Assembly: GCA_001563995.1 (NCBI GenBank)
Contig: LKMV01000011.1
Coordinates: 1 to 15,497, forward strand
Direction: 5' to 3'
DNA length: 15,497 bases
DNA from: Nanohaloarchaea archaeon PL-Br10_U2g16
GTDB taxonomy: Archaea; Nanohalarchaeota; Nanosalinia; Nanosalinales; Nanosalinaceae
Part shown: positions 1 to 5,780 of the stretch, piece after piece
How positions within the stretch are numbered: the stretch's first letter is position 1
How the letters are laid out: each line of letters opens with the position of its first letter
Translations under genes and position numbers: made by a program
The notes under the pieces: generated by a model
Database searches by the model: none
The model's input: only the letters and a program-made list of their open reading frames with translations
Told to the model about the DNA's origin: nothing

Positions 1-90
1 AGCTCCCCACTGTCTGGCGGTAAGTCCTACATGTGTGGATATCCTATCGTCTCTACCGGCTCTATGACCTAATCTTAGAACTTTAATCAT
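1..90 (-). CDS. trm56: tRNA (cytidine(56)-2'-O)-methyltransferase, N-terminal part (cut by window edge)
   Basis: Read on the minus strand, an ATG at 90 opens 30 codons running off the left edge. The peptide begins MIKVLRLGHRAGRDDR and continues with ISTHVGLTARQWGA. The LRLGHR-x2-RD-x-R-x2-THV pattern followed by an A-R-x-[FW]-GA segment is the N-terminus I recognise in archaeal Trm56. That enzyme is a SPOUT-fold, S-adenosylmethionine-dependent methyltransferase that places a 2'-O-methyl on C56 in the T-loop of tRNA. The SAM-binding knot lies in the missing C-terminal part, so catalytic competence cannot be judged. A TATA-like box about 26 bases before the ATG fits a leaderless message, and the gene is divergent from the Yip1 gene. 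The family call is fairly firm for such a short piece because the motif is distinctive. Confidence 0.82.
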   Translation of the reverse strand, partial: MIKVLRLGHRAGRDDRISTHVGLTARQWGA

Positions 91-110
91 ACTAAGGATT
101 GGGTGTTAAA

Positions 111-120
111 CCATTAAATA
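111..120 (-). promoter_or_regulatory. TATA-like box for trm56
   Basis: The minus strand reads TATTTAATGG here. The TTTAAT core is centred about 25 bases upstream of the trm56 ATG at 90, the spacing expected if transcription starts at or next to the start codon. No Shine-Dalgarno sequence is visible between box and ATG, supporting a leaderless transcript. Confidence 0.5.
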
Positions 121-138
121 CTGTAGAATACCCGTTGA

Positions 139-165
139 ATTAATAAGTATTGTACTATATATAAT
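139..165 (+). promoter_or_regulatory. AT-rich promoter region of the Yip1 gene
   Basis: Two candidate TATA boxes lie before the ATG at 174. TTAATAA at about 140-146 has the 27-30 base spacing of a leaderless start. The stronger-looking TATATATAA at 156-164 is too close to the ATG to serve it with normal spacing. The first is therefore preferred, with low certainty. Confidence 0.35.
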
Positions 166-173
166 TTTTAACT

Positions 174-770
174 ATGGATTTTGTCAAGGAATGGCTGGAA
201 ACAGCTAAAGAAGTTTTGACACAGCCCTCTTCTTTCTTCGAAAACGAAGATAGAAGGGACGGCTTTGGCTATCCGATCAAGTTCGCAGCAGTTTCCTTCC
301 TTATAGCAGGAATTATCGGCGCTATTGAAGTAATAGCTACAGGTTCCGGAATTGGAATCGGTACTGCTATAGGAGCAGTAATTGGAGGATTAATAGGAAT
401 AGTAATTTGGTCGGCAATAGTCCACCTGTTCGTAGCTCTGCTTGGAGGTTCCGGTTACGGAAATACTCTAGCAGCATACGCATATGGTACGGCTCTGGCA
501 CCTATATCATCCGCTCTAGGCCTTATTTCACTTGTACCAAGTCTAGGCACTTTAGGTGTTGGAACCATTGCTAGTGCAGCTGTATGGCTCTACGGAATTT
601 ACATTTACATCCAGGGTCTTAAAGCATTCCAAGGTCTTTCGACCGGAAGAGCAGCACTGGCAGTTCTGCTACCGACAGCAATCATTGTAGGATTGGTAGT
701 TGCATTAGTTGTTCTGGTTGCAGGAGCAGCTCTTGCAGCATTAGGTGGCGGAGCATTAGCCGGTGTTTAA
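174..770 (+). CDS. Yip1-domain multi-pass membrane protein
   Basis: This 198-residue integral membrane protein opens with a soluble segment, MDFVKEWLETAKEVLTQPSS, followed by FFENEDRRDGFGYPIKFA. An amphipathic helix, then a P-x-x-FF stretch, then the first membrane helix is what Yip1-family (PF04893) proteins of archaea look like. About five hydrophobic segments follow, near residues 35-54, 63-91, 108-128, 131-152 and 160-190. They are strongly Gly/Ala-rich, and the last runs into a GGGALAG tail. Eukaryotic Yip1 proteins act in membrane trafficking; the archaeal role is unknown and no reaction should be assigned. The gene stands alone between trm56 (divergent) and thrS. It is the only methionine start available in its frame. 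The family call rests on architecture and the N-terminal pattern. Confidence 0.68.
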   Translation: MDFVKEWLETAKEVLTQPSSFFENEDRRDGFGYPIKFAAVSFLIAGIIGAIEVIATGSGIGIGTAIGAVIGGLIGIVIWSAIVHLFVALLGGSGYGNTLAAYAYGTALAPISSALGLISLVPSLGTLGVGTIASAAVWLYGIYIYIQGLKAFQGLSTGRAALAVLLPTAIIVGLVVALVVLVAGAALAALGGGALAGV

Positions 771-787
771 AGGGCTATTACAGTTCT

Positions 788-813
788 TACCCTTTTTCTT
801 TCTTTTCTTTTAT
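788..813 (+). terminator. T-rich transcription terminator after the Yip1 gene
   Basis: A run dominated by T (CCCTTTTTCTTTCTTTTCTT and onward) begins about 20 bases after the Yip1 stop codon, with no obvious hairpin. Oligo-T tracts without a stem are the usual intrinsic termination signal in archaea. It separates the Yip1 and thrS transcripts. Confidence 0.6.
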
Positions 814-862
814 TGTCGACCAAGAAAAACGAACCTATTATCATCGGTATCAGAATCCCTTC

Positions 863-871
863 CAAATTAAA
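863..871 (+). promoter_or_regulatory. TATA-like box for thrS
   Basis: CAAATTAAA-like sequence is centred about 28 bases before the ATG at 895. It supports 895 rather than the in-frame GTG at 877 or ATG at 886 as the translation start on a leaderless message. Confidence 0.4.
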
Positions 872-894
872 CTGTTGTGCAACTAATGGTCTAT

Positions 895-2814
895 ATGAGT
901 ATTGAAGTAGAGCTCCCGGACGGTTCTAAACTTGAAGTAGATCAAAACTCCTCGGTAGAAGATGTCGCCTATGAGATAGGGGAAGGTCTCGGAAACGATA
1001 CCGTGGCAGGGAAGATAGGTGGAGAACTTGTTGCAAAGGAGGAAACCGTATCTGATGGAGATGTGATAGAGATAGTAACCGATCAGAGCGAAGAGTATGT
1101 TAAAGTGTTAAGACACAGCGCTGCACATGTATTTGCACAGGCATTAAAACGACTACATCCGGAAGCCAAACTAACCATCGGTCCTTGGACTGAAGAAGGC
1201 TTTTACTATGATATTGAGGGAGTAGAGCTTGAAAAAGAAGATTTAGAACAGATAGAAGAAGAGGCACAAAAAATAATAGAAGAAGATCTGGAGATAACTA
1301 GAGAGGAAACAACTCACGTAGAGGCAGAAGATTACTACAAAGACAACCGCTTCAAACAACAAATTCTAGATGACGAGGCGACAGGCGATACTGTAACGTT
1401 CTACAGACAGGGAGATTTCCAGGACCTCTGTAAAGGCCCCCATGTCGAAAGTACAGGTGAAATCGGCGGGTTTAAACTCATGGAAATCGCCGGTGCCTAC
1501 TGGAGAGGTGATGAAGATAACGAGATGCTTACAAGGGTCTACGGTACAGCTTTCAAAACACAGGATAAACTTGATGAGTACCTAGAAAAGAAAAAAGAAG
1601 CAGAAAAAAGAGATCACAGAAAGATAGGGAAACAGATGGATCTATTCTCAATCCCTGAGCATGCTCCGGGAGCACCACATTACCACAGACAAGGTATGGT
1701 GATCAGAAGAGAGCTAGAGGATTATATACGTGAAAAAAATGAGCAGCTAGGGTATGAAGAGGTATGGACTCCGGAACTGAACAAAGCTAACTTATGGAAG
1801 AAGACAGGTCATTATGAGGCTTTCAAAGAGGAAGGTGAGATGTTTGCATGGGAACAGAACGATGAAGAGTACGGTCTCAAGCCTATGAACTGCGCGAACC
1901 ACTCCCATATCTTTGATTCTGACAAGAGGTCATACAAGGAGCTGCCTATCAAGCTTTCAGAGTTCGGAACGGTTAACAGAAATGAACAGACCGGAGAGCT
2001 TTCAGGTCTTCTAAGAGTAAGGGTTCTAACTCAGGACGACGGACATGCATATCTTAGAAAAGATCAGATAGAGGAGGAGGTAAAGAAACATTTACAGACT
2101 ATAATTGAGATGTACAACGACTTTGGGTTTGAGGTTAACTTTATACTGGAGACAAAGCCTTCTAAGGCGCAGGGACCGGATGAGCTCTGGGATGAAGCAG
2201 AGGACGCGCTCAAAAGAGCTCTTGACCAAGAAGTTGAAGATTACGAGATAAAACCGGAAGAAGGCGCATTTTATGGGCCTAAAGTTGGTGTAGAGGTGGA
2301 AGACGCTATAGGCAGAGAGTGGCAGCTAGGAACCGTCCAGTTAGACTTTGTTATTCCGAGGAACTACGGGCTGAAGTATGTAGGAGAGGATAATCAGGAA
2401 CATTATCCTGTGATGCTTCACAGAGCAATTCTTGGGTCTATTGAACGGTTTATGGGTGTGATGATAGAACATTTCGCCGGAGAGTTCCCTACATGGTTGG
2501 CGCCTGAACAGGTCAGGATACTTGCGGTAACGGATGAAAACATTGATTACGCTAAAGAGATCCAGGAAGAGCTATCAGATTTCAGGGTTGAGATTGAGGA
2601 AAGGTCCTGGACCGTAGGAAAAAAGATACAGGCGGCGCATGATGATAAAGTGCCTTACATGTTGATCCTTGGAGGTGACGAAGAAGAGTCTGGAAAAATA
2701 TCAGTTAGGGACAGACAAGAACGTGAACAGAAAGAGGTATCAGTACATGAGTTCAGAAAACAGCTTGAGGAAGAGGTAGAAGATAGAAAGCTGGAGCCGG
2801 ACTTCTTGGCATAA
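895..2814 (+). CDS. thrS: Threonyl-tRNA synthetase (bacterial-type, editing domain present)
   Basis: This class II synthetase attaches threonine to tRNA-Thr in the cytoplasm. It is 639 residues from the preferred ATG, close to the roughly 640 of E. coli ThrRS. The order is a TGS domain (about 1-62), an N2 editing domain (about 68-225), the catalytic core (about 240-535) and an anticodon-binding domain (about 538-639). The editing domain keeps H74 and H78 (HSAAH), C179 and H183 (CKGPH), the set used to hydrolyse Ser-tRNA-Thr. The zinc ligands C333 (MNCANH), H384 (QDDGHA) and H509 (HRAILGSIERF) match positions known in E. coli. Motif 2 is seen as NRNEQTGELSG. In-frame GTG 877 and ATG 886 are alternative starts. 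895 is chosen for the canonical MSIEVELPDGS beginning and the TATA spacing. The protein is extremely acidic. It lacks the D-aminoacyl-tRNA-deacylase-like N-domain of typical archaeal ThrRS. Confidence 0.95.
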   Translation: MSIEVELPDGSKLEVDQNSSVEDVAYEIGEGLGNDTVAGKIGGELVAKEETVSDGDVIEIVTDQSEEYVKVLRHSAAHVFAQALKRLHPEAKLTIGPWTEEGFYYDIEGVELEKEDLEQIEEEAQKIIEEDLEITREETTHVEAEDYYKDNRFKQQILDDEATGDTVTFYRQGDFQDLCKGPHVESTGEIGGFKLMEIAGAYWRGDEDNEMLTRVYGTAFKTQDKLDEYLEKKKEAEKRDHRKIGKQMDLFSIPEHAPGAPHYHRQGMVIRRELEDYIREKNEQLGYEEVWTPELNKANLWKKTGHYEAFKEEGEMFAWEQNDEEYGLKPMNCANHSHIFDSDKRSYKELPIKLSEFGTVNRNEQTGELSGLLRVRVLTQDDGHAYLRKDQIEEEVKKHLQTIIEMYNDFGFEVNFILETKPSKAQGPDELWDEAEDALKRALDQEVEDYEIKPEEGAFYGPKVGVEVEDAIGREWQLGTVQLDFVIPRNYGLKYVGEDNQEHYPVMLHRAILGSIERFMGVMIEHFAGEFPTWLAPEQVRILAVTDENIDYAKEIQEELSDFRVEIEERSWTVGKKIQAAHDDKVPYMLILGGDEEESGKISVRDRQEREQKEVSVHEFRKQLEEEVEDRKLEPDFLA

Positions 2815-2876
2815 CCTTTCCGCTCCTTTATTATTCTCTTCCAAATAATCACTTATTTTTGTTGCTGGACTTCTAG

Positions 2877-2924
2877 GCCTACATTTGCGGCAAATTGGGT
2901 GGATATCGGTTGAACCCTGTAGGC
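2877..2924 (+). other. Candidate structured element: three-way junction between thrS and rps19e
   Basis: A 48-base stretch is closed by a perfect 7-bp inverted repeat, GCCTACA (2877-2883) with TGTAGGC (2918-2924). Directly inside lies a TTTG/CAAA hairpin with a CGG loop (2884-2894), two T residues, then GGGT (2897-2900) pairing with ACCC (2914-2917). The three helices abut with almost no unpaired bases. The element ends two bases before the S19e TATA box, so it could be the 3' end of the thrS transcript, a small RNA or a DNA-level control site. It is not a tRNA: there is no T-arm or anticodon arm. Pairing was read by eye; inner stems of 4 bp could be chance. Confidence 0.35.
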
Positions 2925-2925
2925 T

Positions 2926-2935
2926 GTTTTAAAAG
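2926..2935 (+). promoter_or_regulatory. TATA box for the S19e operon
   Basis: TTTTAAAA at 2927-2934 is centred about 27 bases upstream of the ATG at 2958. The intervening sequence holds no GGAGG-like motif, so the first cistron is probably translated from a leaderless message. Confidence 0.6.
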
Positions 2936-2957
2936 TTTTTAACCTATACTGTTTATT

Positions 2958-3368
2958 ATGACAACGGTTTATGATGTAAAAGCGGAGCCTTTAATCAAAA
3001 GGGTCGCAAAAGAGATTGAAGATGATTTTGAAGAGCCTGATTGGACGGATTATGTAAAGACAGGAGTACATAAAGAGAGACCTCCAGAGCAGGAGAACTG
3101 GTACTACATTAGATCTGCAGCTATTCTAAGAAGAATCTACAAGGAAGGACCTCTTGGAGTCTCCAAGCTGAGAACTATTTACGGAGGAAACCATAGAAGA
3201 GGACACGACCCGGATCATCACGGTAAGGCTTCCGGTAAAGTAATCAGGACAGCTCTACAGAACCTTGAAGAAGCAGGTTACTTAGAAGAGGAAGAAGGAG
3301 AAGGTAGAAAGATAACCGACAAAGGGAAGAGCTTTCTAGACGACCAGGCAGAAAATATTGTATCTTAA
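2958..3368 (+). CDS. rps19e: 30S ribosomal protein S19e
   Basis: This is a small-subunit ribosomal protein found only in archaea and eukaryotes, needed for 30S/40S maturation. The 136-residue product keeps the family signature: WYYIRSAAILRRIY, then GPLGVSKLRTIYGG at about 68-81, an RG-x-DPDHH loop, SGKVIRTALQNLEEAGYL at about 94-111, and a GRKIT-x-KGKSFLD end. These form a winged-helix fold that binds rRNA. It is a little shorter than many archaeal homologues (about 150). An acidic patch (EEEEGEGR) replaces the usual basic wing turn, fitting a high-salt cytoplasm. It is first in a run with PDCD5, L39e, aIF6, L18Ae and prefoldin alpha, and has its own TATA box. Confidence 0.95.
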   Translation: MTTVYDVKAEPLIKRVAKEIEDDFEEPDWTDYVKTGVHKERPPEQENWYYIRSAAILRRIYKEGPLGVSKLRTIYGGNHRRGHDPDHHGKASGKVIRTALQNLEEAGYLEEEEGEGRKITDKGKSFLDDQAENIVS

Positions 3369-3405
3369 CTGCTGAAATCTCTGATTGAGATTATTTTTAG
3401 ACCCC

Positions 3406-3735
3406 ATGAAAGAAGATGAAGAGCTTGAGAAGCTGAAAGAGAAAAGAATGAGGGAGATGCAGGAACAAGACCAAGGCCGAGAAGAGGCTGTGGAGAGACA
3501 GAAACAGCAGATTTGGCAGAAGGCTAAACAAAACATGACTGATGGGGCGATAGACCGTCTTTCTAATATTAGAACTGTTGATGAGCAGAAGGCCTATACC
3601 GTTGCCAGACAGGTAGTAGCTCTGGCAGAATCTAACAGGATAGGGACGGTAGACGACGAGCAGATGAAGAATATTCTCTCGGAAATAAAGAAAGATACTG
3701 AGAAAGACCAGGCCAATATAAAGTTTAGGAAGTGA
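3406..3735 (+). CDS. PDCD5/TFAR19-family DNA-binding protein
   Basis: This 109-residue protein belongs to the archaeal/eukaryotic PDCD5 family. The signature is an N-terminal charged helix (LEKLKEKRMREMQEQDQ), a central three-helix bundle with QIWQKAKQNMTDGAIDRLSN and VARQVVALAESNRIG, and the ending NIKFRK. Archaeal members bind DNA in vitro and their gene is typically next to S19e and L39e, as here; the cellular role is not established. An in-frame TTG 21 bases earlier would add MRLFLDP, which is unlike the family, so ATG 3406 is chosen. Spacing is 37 bases from S19e and 9 bases to L39e, consistent with cotranscription. Confidence 0.9.
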   Translation: MKEDEELEKLKEKRMREMQEQDQGREEAVERQKQQIWQKAKQNMTDGAIDRLSNIRTVDEQKAYTVARQVVALAESNRIGTVDDEQMKNILSEIKKDTEKDQANIKFRK

Positions 3736-3744
3736 TAGTTCTGT

Positions 3745-3918
3745 ATGAGCTCTAACAAGTCAAAGGGAAAGAAGAAGAGGCTGGCAAAAGCATTCAACAC
3801 AGCTAAGTCAGCACCGAGATGGGTTTCTCTGAAAGCATTTGGAATGGATAAGGCTTCCAAGAAGTCAGTTAAGCCTAGGAAGTCAAGACACTGGAGAAGC
3901 AGCGATCTTGACGAGTAA
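3745..3918 (+). CDS. rpl39e: 50S ribosomal protein L39e
   Basis: A 57-residue, strongly basic protein beginning MSSNKSKGKKKRLAKAF and containing APRWVSLKAFG and PRKSRHWRSSDL. The K-x-KKKRLAKA start and the R-x-SRHWRRS-like end are the L39e hallmarks. L39e lines the polypeptide exit tunnel of archaeal and eukaryotic ribosomes, so it belongs with the targeting genes nearby. Usual length is about 50; the extra residues lie in a central GMDKASKKSV stretch and in the acidic tail DLDE. It starts 9 bases after the PDCD5 stop codon. It is one of the few clearly basic proteins in the window. Confidence 0.95.
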   Translation: MSSNKSKGKKKRLAKAFNTAKSAPRWVSLKAFGMDKASKKSVKPRKSRHWRSSDLDE

Positions 3919-3943
3919 ACAGTTTACCAATCTTCTTTTATCC

Positions 3944-3948
3944 GGTGA
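3944..3948 (+). promoter_or_regulatory. Shine-Dalgarno sequence of the aIF6 gene
   Basis: GGTGA lies 9 bases before ATG 3958 and is complementary to the usual archaeal 16S rRNA 3' end. It supports translation of aIF6 as an internal cistron of the S19e operon. Confidence 0.55.
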
Positions 3949-3957
3949 ATAATCTTT

Positions 3958-4614
3958 ATGTCTATTGAAAAATACAAATATCAGGGAGACGCAAATATAG
4001 GATTCTATGCAACCATAACTGACAGCTATGCTGTTGTTCCACAGAAGTTTGATAAAGAAAAGCTTGATGTCGATACGGTAGTTCAGACAAGGATATCCGG
4101 AACGAATATGGTTGGGATGTTTACTGCAGGAAACTCGGAATGTTTGCTGTTACCTGAGTCTGTAAAAGATAGGGAGAAGAAAAAGTTAGAAGATTCTGAT
4201 ATCAATTACTATGTTCTTGACTCTCAGGAAAATGCTTTGGGAAACATTATACTTGCCAACGATAAGGGAGCATTGATAAGTCCGGAGATAGAGGATAAAA
4301 AGGAAGAGATCAGTGAGGCATTGGATGTAGATGTCAAGGTTGGGAAGATAGCGGATATACCTAATCCTGGAGTATGTGGAACCGTTAACTCTAGAGGAGC
4401 TATAATTCACCGTGATGCCTCCGAGGAAGAAGCTGAAAAGGTAAAGGATGCTTTGGAGCTTCAGGATATCAACATCGGTACGGTCAATACAGGATCCCCA
4501 TATATAGGGTCAGGTGTACTGTCATCGAATAGATCATTAGTTGTAGGCGGAGATACCTCAGGACCGGAGATAGGAAGGATTGACAGGGTAATGGTTGAGA
4601 AGGAAGAAGACTAA
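3958..4614 (+). CDS. eif6: Translation initiation factor 6 (aIF6, anti-association factor)
   Basis: aIF6 binds the 50S subunit and blocks joining to the 30S subunit until maturation or initiation is complete. The 218-residue product matches the usual length of about 220. It shows the pseudo-symmetric pentein repeats: NIGFYATITDSYAVVP at the start, an N-MVGMFTAGN segment near 49-57, a NPGVCGTVNSRGAIIH segment at about 135-150, and a late GSGVLSSNRSLVVGG segment. The C-terminus GPEIGRID is also typical. It follows L39e by 39 bases, where L31e is found in many archaea. The L18Ae gene next to it has its own TATA box overlapping this gene's tail region. Confidence 0.95.
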   Translation: MSIEKYKYQGDANIGFYATITDSYAVVPQKFDKEKLDVDTVVQTRISGTNMVGMFTAGNSECLLLPESVKDREKKKLEDSDINYYVLDSQENALGNIILANDKGALISPEIEDKKEEISEALDVDVKVGKIADIPNPGVCGTVNSRGAIIHRDASEEEAEKVKDALELQDINIGTVNTGSPYIGSGVLSSNRSLVVGGDTSGPEIGRIDRVMVEKEED

Positions 4615-4618
4615 ACCA

Positions 4619-4628
4619 TATTTAAAAG
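4619..4628 (+). promoter_or_regulatory. TATA box for the L18Ae gene
   Basis: TATTTAAAAG is centred about 27 bases before ATG 4651, giving an internal promoter five bases after the aIF6 stop codon. An AGAGGT (4635-4640) near the predicted start may add Shine-Dalgarno pairing for read-through transcripts. Confidence 0.6.
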
Positions 4629-4650
4629 ATTCATAGAGGTAATTTATATT

Positions 4651-4827
4651 ATGACTACATACAGATTTTCAGGCGAAATCGAGACCGGTATGAGCAAACG
4701 TGGCTTTGAAAAAGAAATCGATGCTGAATCTGAGAAACATGCTGAAGAAGTTTTATATAGTCAGCTAGGCAGCGAGCATTCTATTAACAGAAGTAAGATT
4801 CAGATTGAAGATCAGGAGGAAGTTTAA
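4651..4827 (+). CDS. rpl18a: 50S ribosomal protein L18Ae (LX / L20A)
   Basis: A 58-residue small protein beginning MTTYRFSGEIETGMS, with AEEVLYSQLGSEHSINRSKIQI in the second half. The Y-x-F-x-G start and the E-x-x-YS-x-LGS-x-H-x-x-NR-x-x-I-x-I pattern identify archaeal LX, the single-domain relative of eukaryotic L18a on the 50S surface. Length matches archaeal LX (about 55-80). Unlike most ribosomal proteins it is acidic, ending EDQEEV. It lies between aIF6 and prefoldin alpha, the common archaeal order; a single base separates its stop codon from the next ATG. It has its own TATA box and an upstream AGAGGT. Confidence 0.92.
   Translation: MTTYRFSGEIETGMSKRGFEKEIDAESEKHAEEVLYSQLGSEHSINRSKIQIEDQEEV
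4814..4820 (+). promoter_or_regulatory. Shine-Dalgarno sequence of pfdA
   Basis: AGGAGGA inside the last codons of the L18Ae gene ends 8 bases before ATG 4829. It fixes the prefoldin start at MPGDQ rather than an upstream in-frame start at 4805. Confidence 0.7.
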
Positions 4828-4828
4828 A

Positions 4829-5254
4829 ATGCCAGGAGACCAAGAAGTACAGCAGAATATGCAGAAGTATCAAGAGCTACAACAGCAGATACAGCAGGTC
4901 CAGGAGTACATCGAACAGGTCGACCAGAATATTGATGAGATGGGAGAGACAATCTCGGCAGTAGACCAGCTTGATGATCAGGAAGAAGGATCTGAAATCC
5001 TAGTACCTATCGGTTCAGGAGCATTTGTAGTTGGAGAGCTTAAAGAGAACTCTAAAGTTGTCACCAATATAGGTGGCGAGGCCTTTGAGAAGAGAGATCT
5101 AGAGGATGCAGATGAAATATTAAACCAAAGACTAGAACAGCTTAAAGAGACAAAAGAAGATCTTGGTTCAACGGTTCAACAGCTTCAACAGCAGATGCAA
5201 CAGATCCAGGGAGAGTTACAGGAAGCAAGAAAGGGATCTGCAACTGAGCAGTGA
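4829..5254 (+). CDS. pfdA: Prefoldin subunit alpha
   Basis: Prefoldin is a jellyfish-shaped hexamer (two alpha, four beta) that captures unfolded or nascent chains and passes them to the thermosome. This 141-residue alpha subunit shows the expected plan: an N-terminal coiled coil (about 5-50), a beta-hairpin core with EGSEILVPIGSGAFVVGELK (about 53-72) and KVVTNIGGE, and a C-terminal coiled coil (about 88-135). Both coils are rich in Gln (QQQIQQVQ and QQLQQQMQQIQ), which is eye-catching but compatible with heptads. The P-x-G-x-GAFV turn is the alpha-subunit signature. The start is set by AGGAGGA at 4814-4820; the gene begins one base after the L18Ae stop. Confidence 0.93.
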   Translation: MPGDQEVQQNMQKYQELQQQIQQVQEYIEQVDQNIDEMGETISAVDQLDDQEEGSEILVPIGSGAFVVGELKENSKVVTNIGGEAFEKRDLEDADEILNQRLEQLKETKEDLGSTVQQLQQQMQQIQGELQEARKGSATEQ

Positions 5255-5275
5255 TTCAGATTTACCAAACCTTTG

Positions 5276-5285
5276 TTTTTTAAAC
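5276..5285 (+). promoter_or_regulatory. TATA box (with overlapping T-tract) before the cupredoxin-like gene
   Basis: TTTTTTAAAC is centred about 25 bases before ATG 5307. The preceding CTTTGTTTTTT can also serve as terminator for the prefoldin transcript, so one short stretch may end one unit and start the next. Confidence 0.5.
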
Positions 5286-5306
5286 AGTCTTTACTAGACA
5301 TATTCT

Positions 5307-5756
5307 ATGGTTAAAAACTCGGATTTAGAGAAGGCTGGAGTAGTTGTTTCGGTTTTACTTTTAGGAGGTCTTATCTTTGTTTACGGCGGTTTTACAGATA
5401 CACAGTTGCTGTCGGACCAAAACCAGACAGAAGGACTTTCAGAAGGTGATCCGGAGGAGTACGCTAACCCGGATGAATCTACAGCACATGAAGCAGACCA
5501 GACAGAGGAAGCCGATATTGAAATAGAAGTAGGTTCTACAGGGGTGTCACCTGCAAGACCACAGCTCTCAGTCGGTGATACTGTAAGATTCTATAATGAC
5601 AGAGATCAGTCTGTCTCTATTCAGTCAGATAGATTTAATCAAGAGATAGAACTTGAACCAGGAGAGTCAGAGATATACAGCTTTTCTGGAGTTACATATT
5701 ATCAGGTTCATGAGGATGATGAACTGTTTGCGAGGGGAAGTCTAAGTGTTAATTAA
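5307..5756 (+). CDS. Membrane-anchored exported protein with cupredoxin-like domain
   Basis: A 149-residue protein with three parts. A single hydrophobic helix at about 11-29 (VVVSVLLLGGLIFVYGGF) acts as signal anchor. An acidic linker at about 30-72 is rich in Glu, Asp and Gln. The C-terminal part (about 73-149) reads as a beta-sandwich: SPARPQLSVGDTVRFYNDRD, then QEIELEPGESEIYSF, then YYQVHEDDELFARGSLSV. The P-x-x-L-x-V-GDTV-x-F-x-N-D pattern and the LEPGES strand resemble cupredoxins. However, the His, Cys, His and Met copper ligands are not where expected, so I infer a fold without type 1 copper. It is outward-facing by topology. It sits between prefoldin alpha and a secreted repeat protein. 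Function unknown. Confidence 0.6.
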   Translation: MVKNSDLEKAGVVVSVLLLGGLIFVYGGFTDTQLLSDQNQTEGLSEGDPEEYANPDESTAHEADQTEEADIEIEVGSTGVSPARPQLSVGDTVRFYNDRDQSVSIQSDRFNQEIELEPGESEIYSFSGVTYYQVHEDDELFARGSLSVN

Positions 5757-5768
5757 AAAACAGGACAA

Positions 5769-5775
5769 AGGTGAG
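5769..5775 (+). promoter_or_regulatory. Shine-Dalgarno sequence of the secreted repeat protein
   Basis: AGGTGAG lies 5 bases before ATG 5781. The leader AGGTGAGTTAAAATG is nearly identical to the ftsY leader at 6739-6753, differing at one base in fifteen. Confidence 0.6.
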
Positions 5776-5780
5776 TTAAA

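Noticed and set aside
877..894. Upstream GTG start for thrS
   Set aside because: It adds residues absent from the canonical TGS beginning, and the TATA-like box spacing fits ATG 895.
2877..2924. tRNA or split-tRNA piece, because the 7-bp stem looks like an acceptor stem
   Set aside because: The 17 bases before the 3' strand do not form a T-arm, there is no anticodon arm, and the total of 48 bases is too short.
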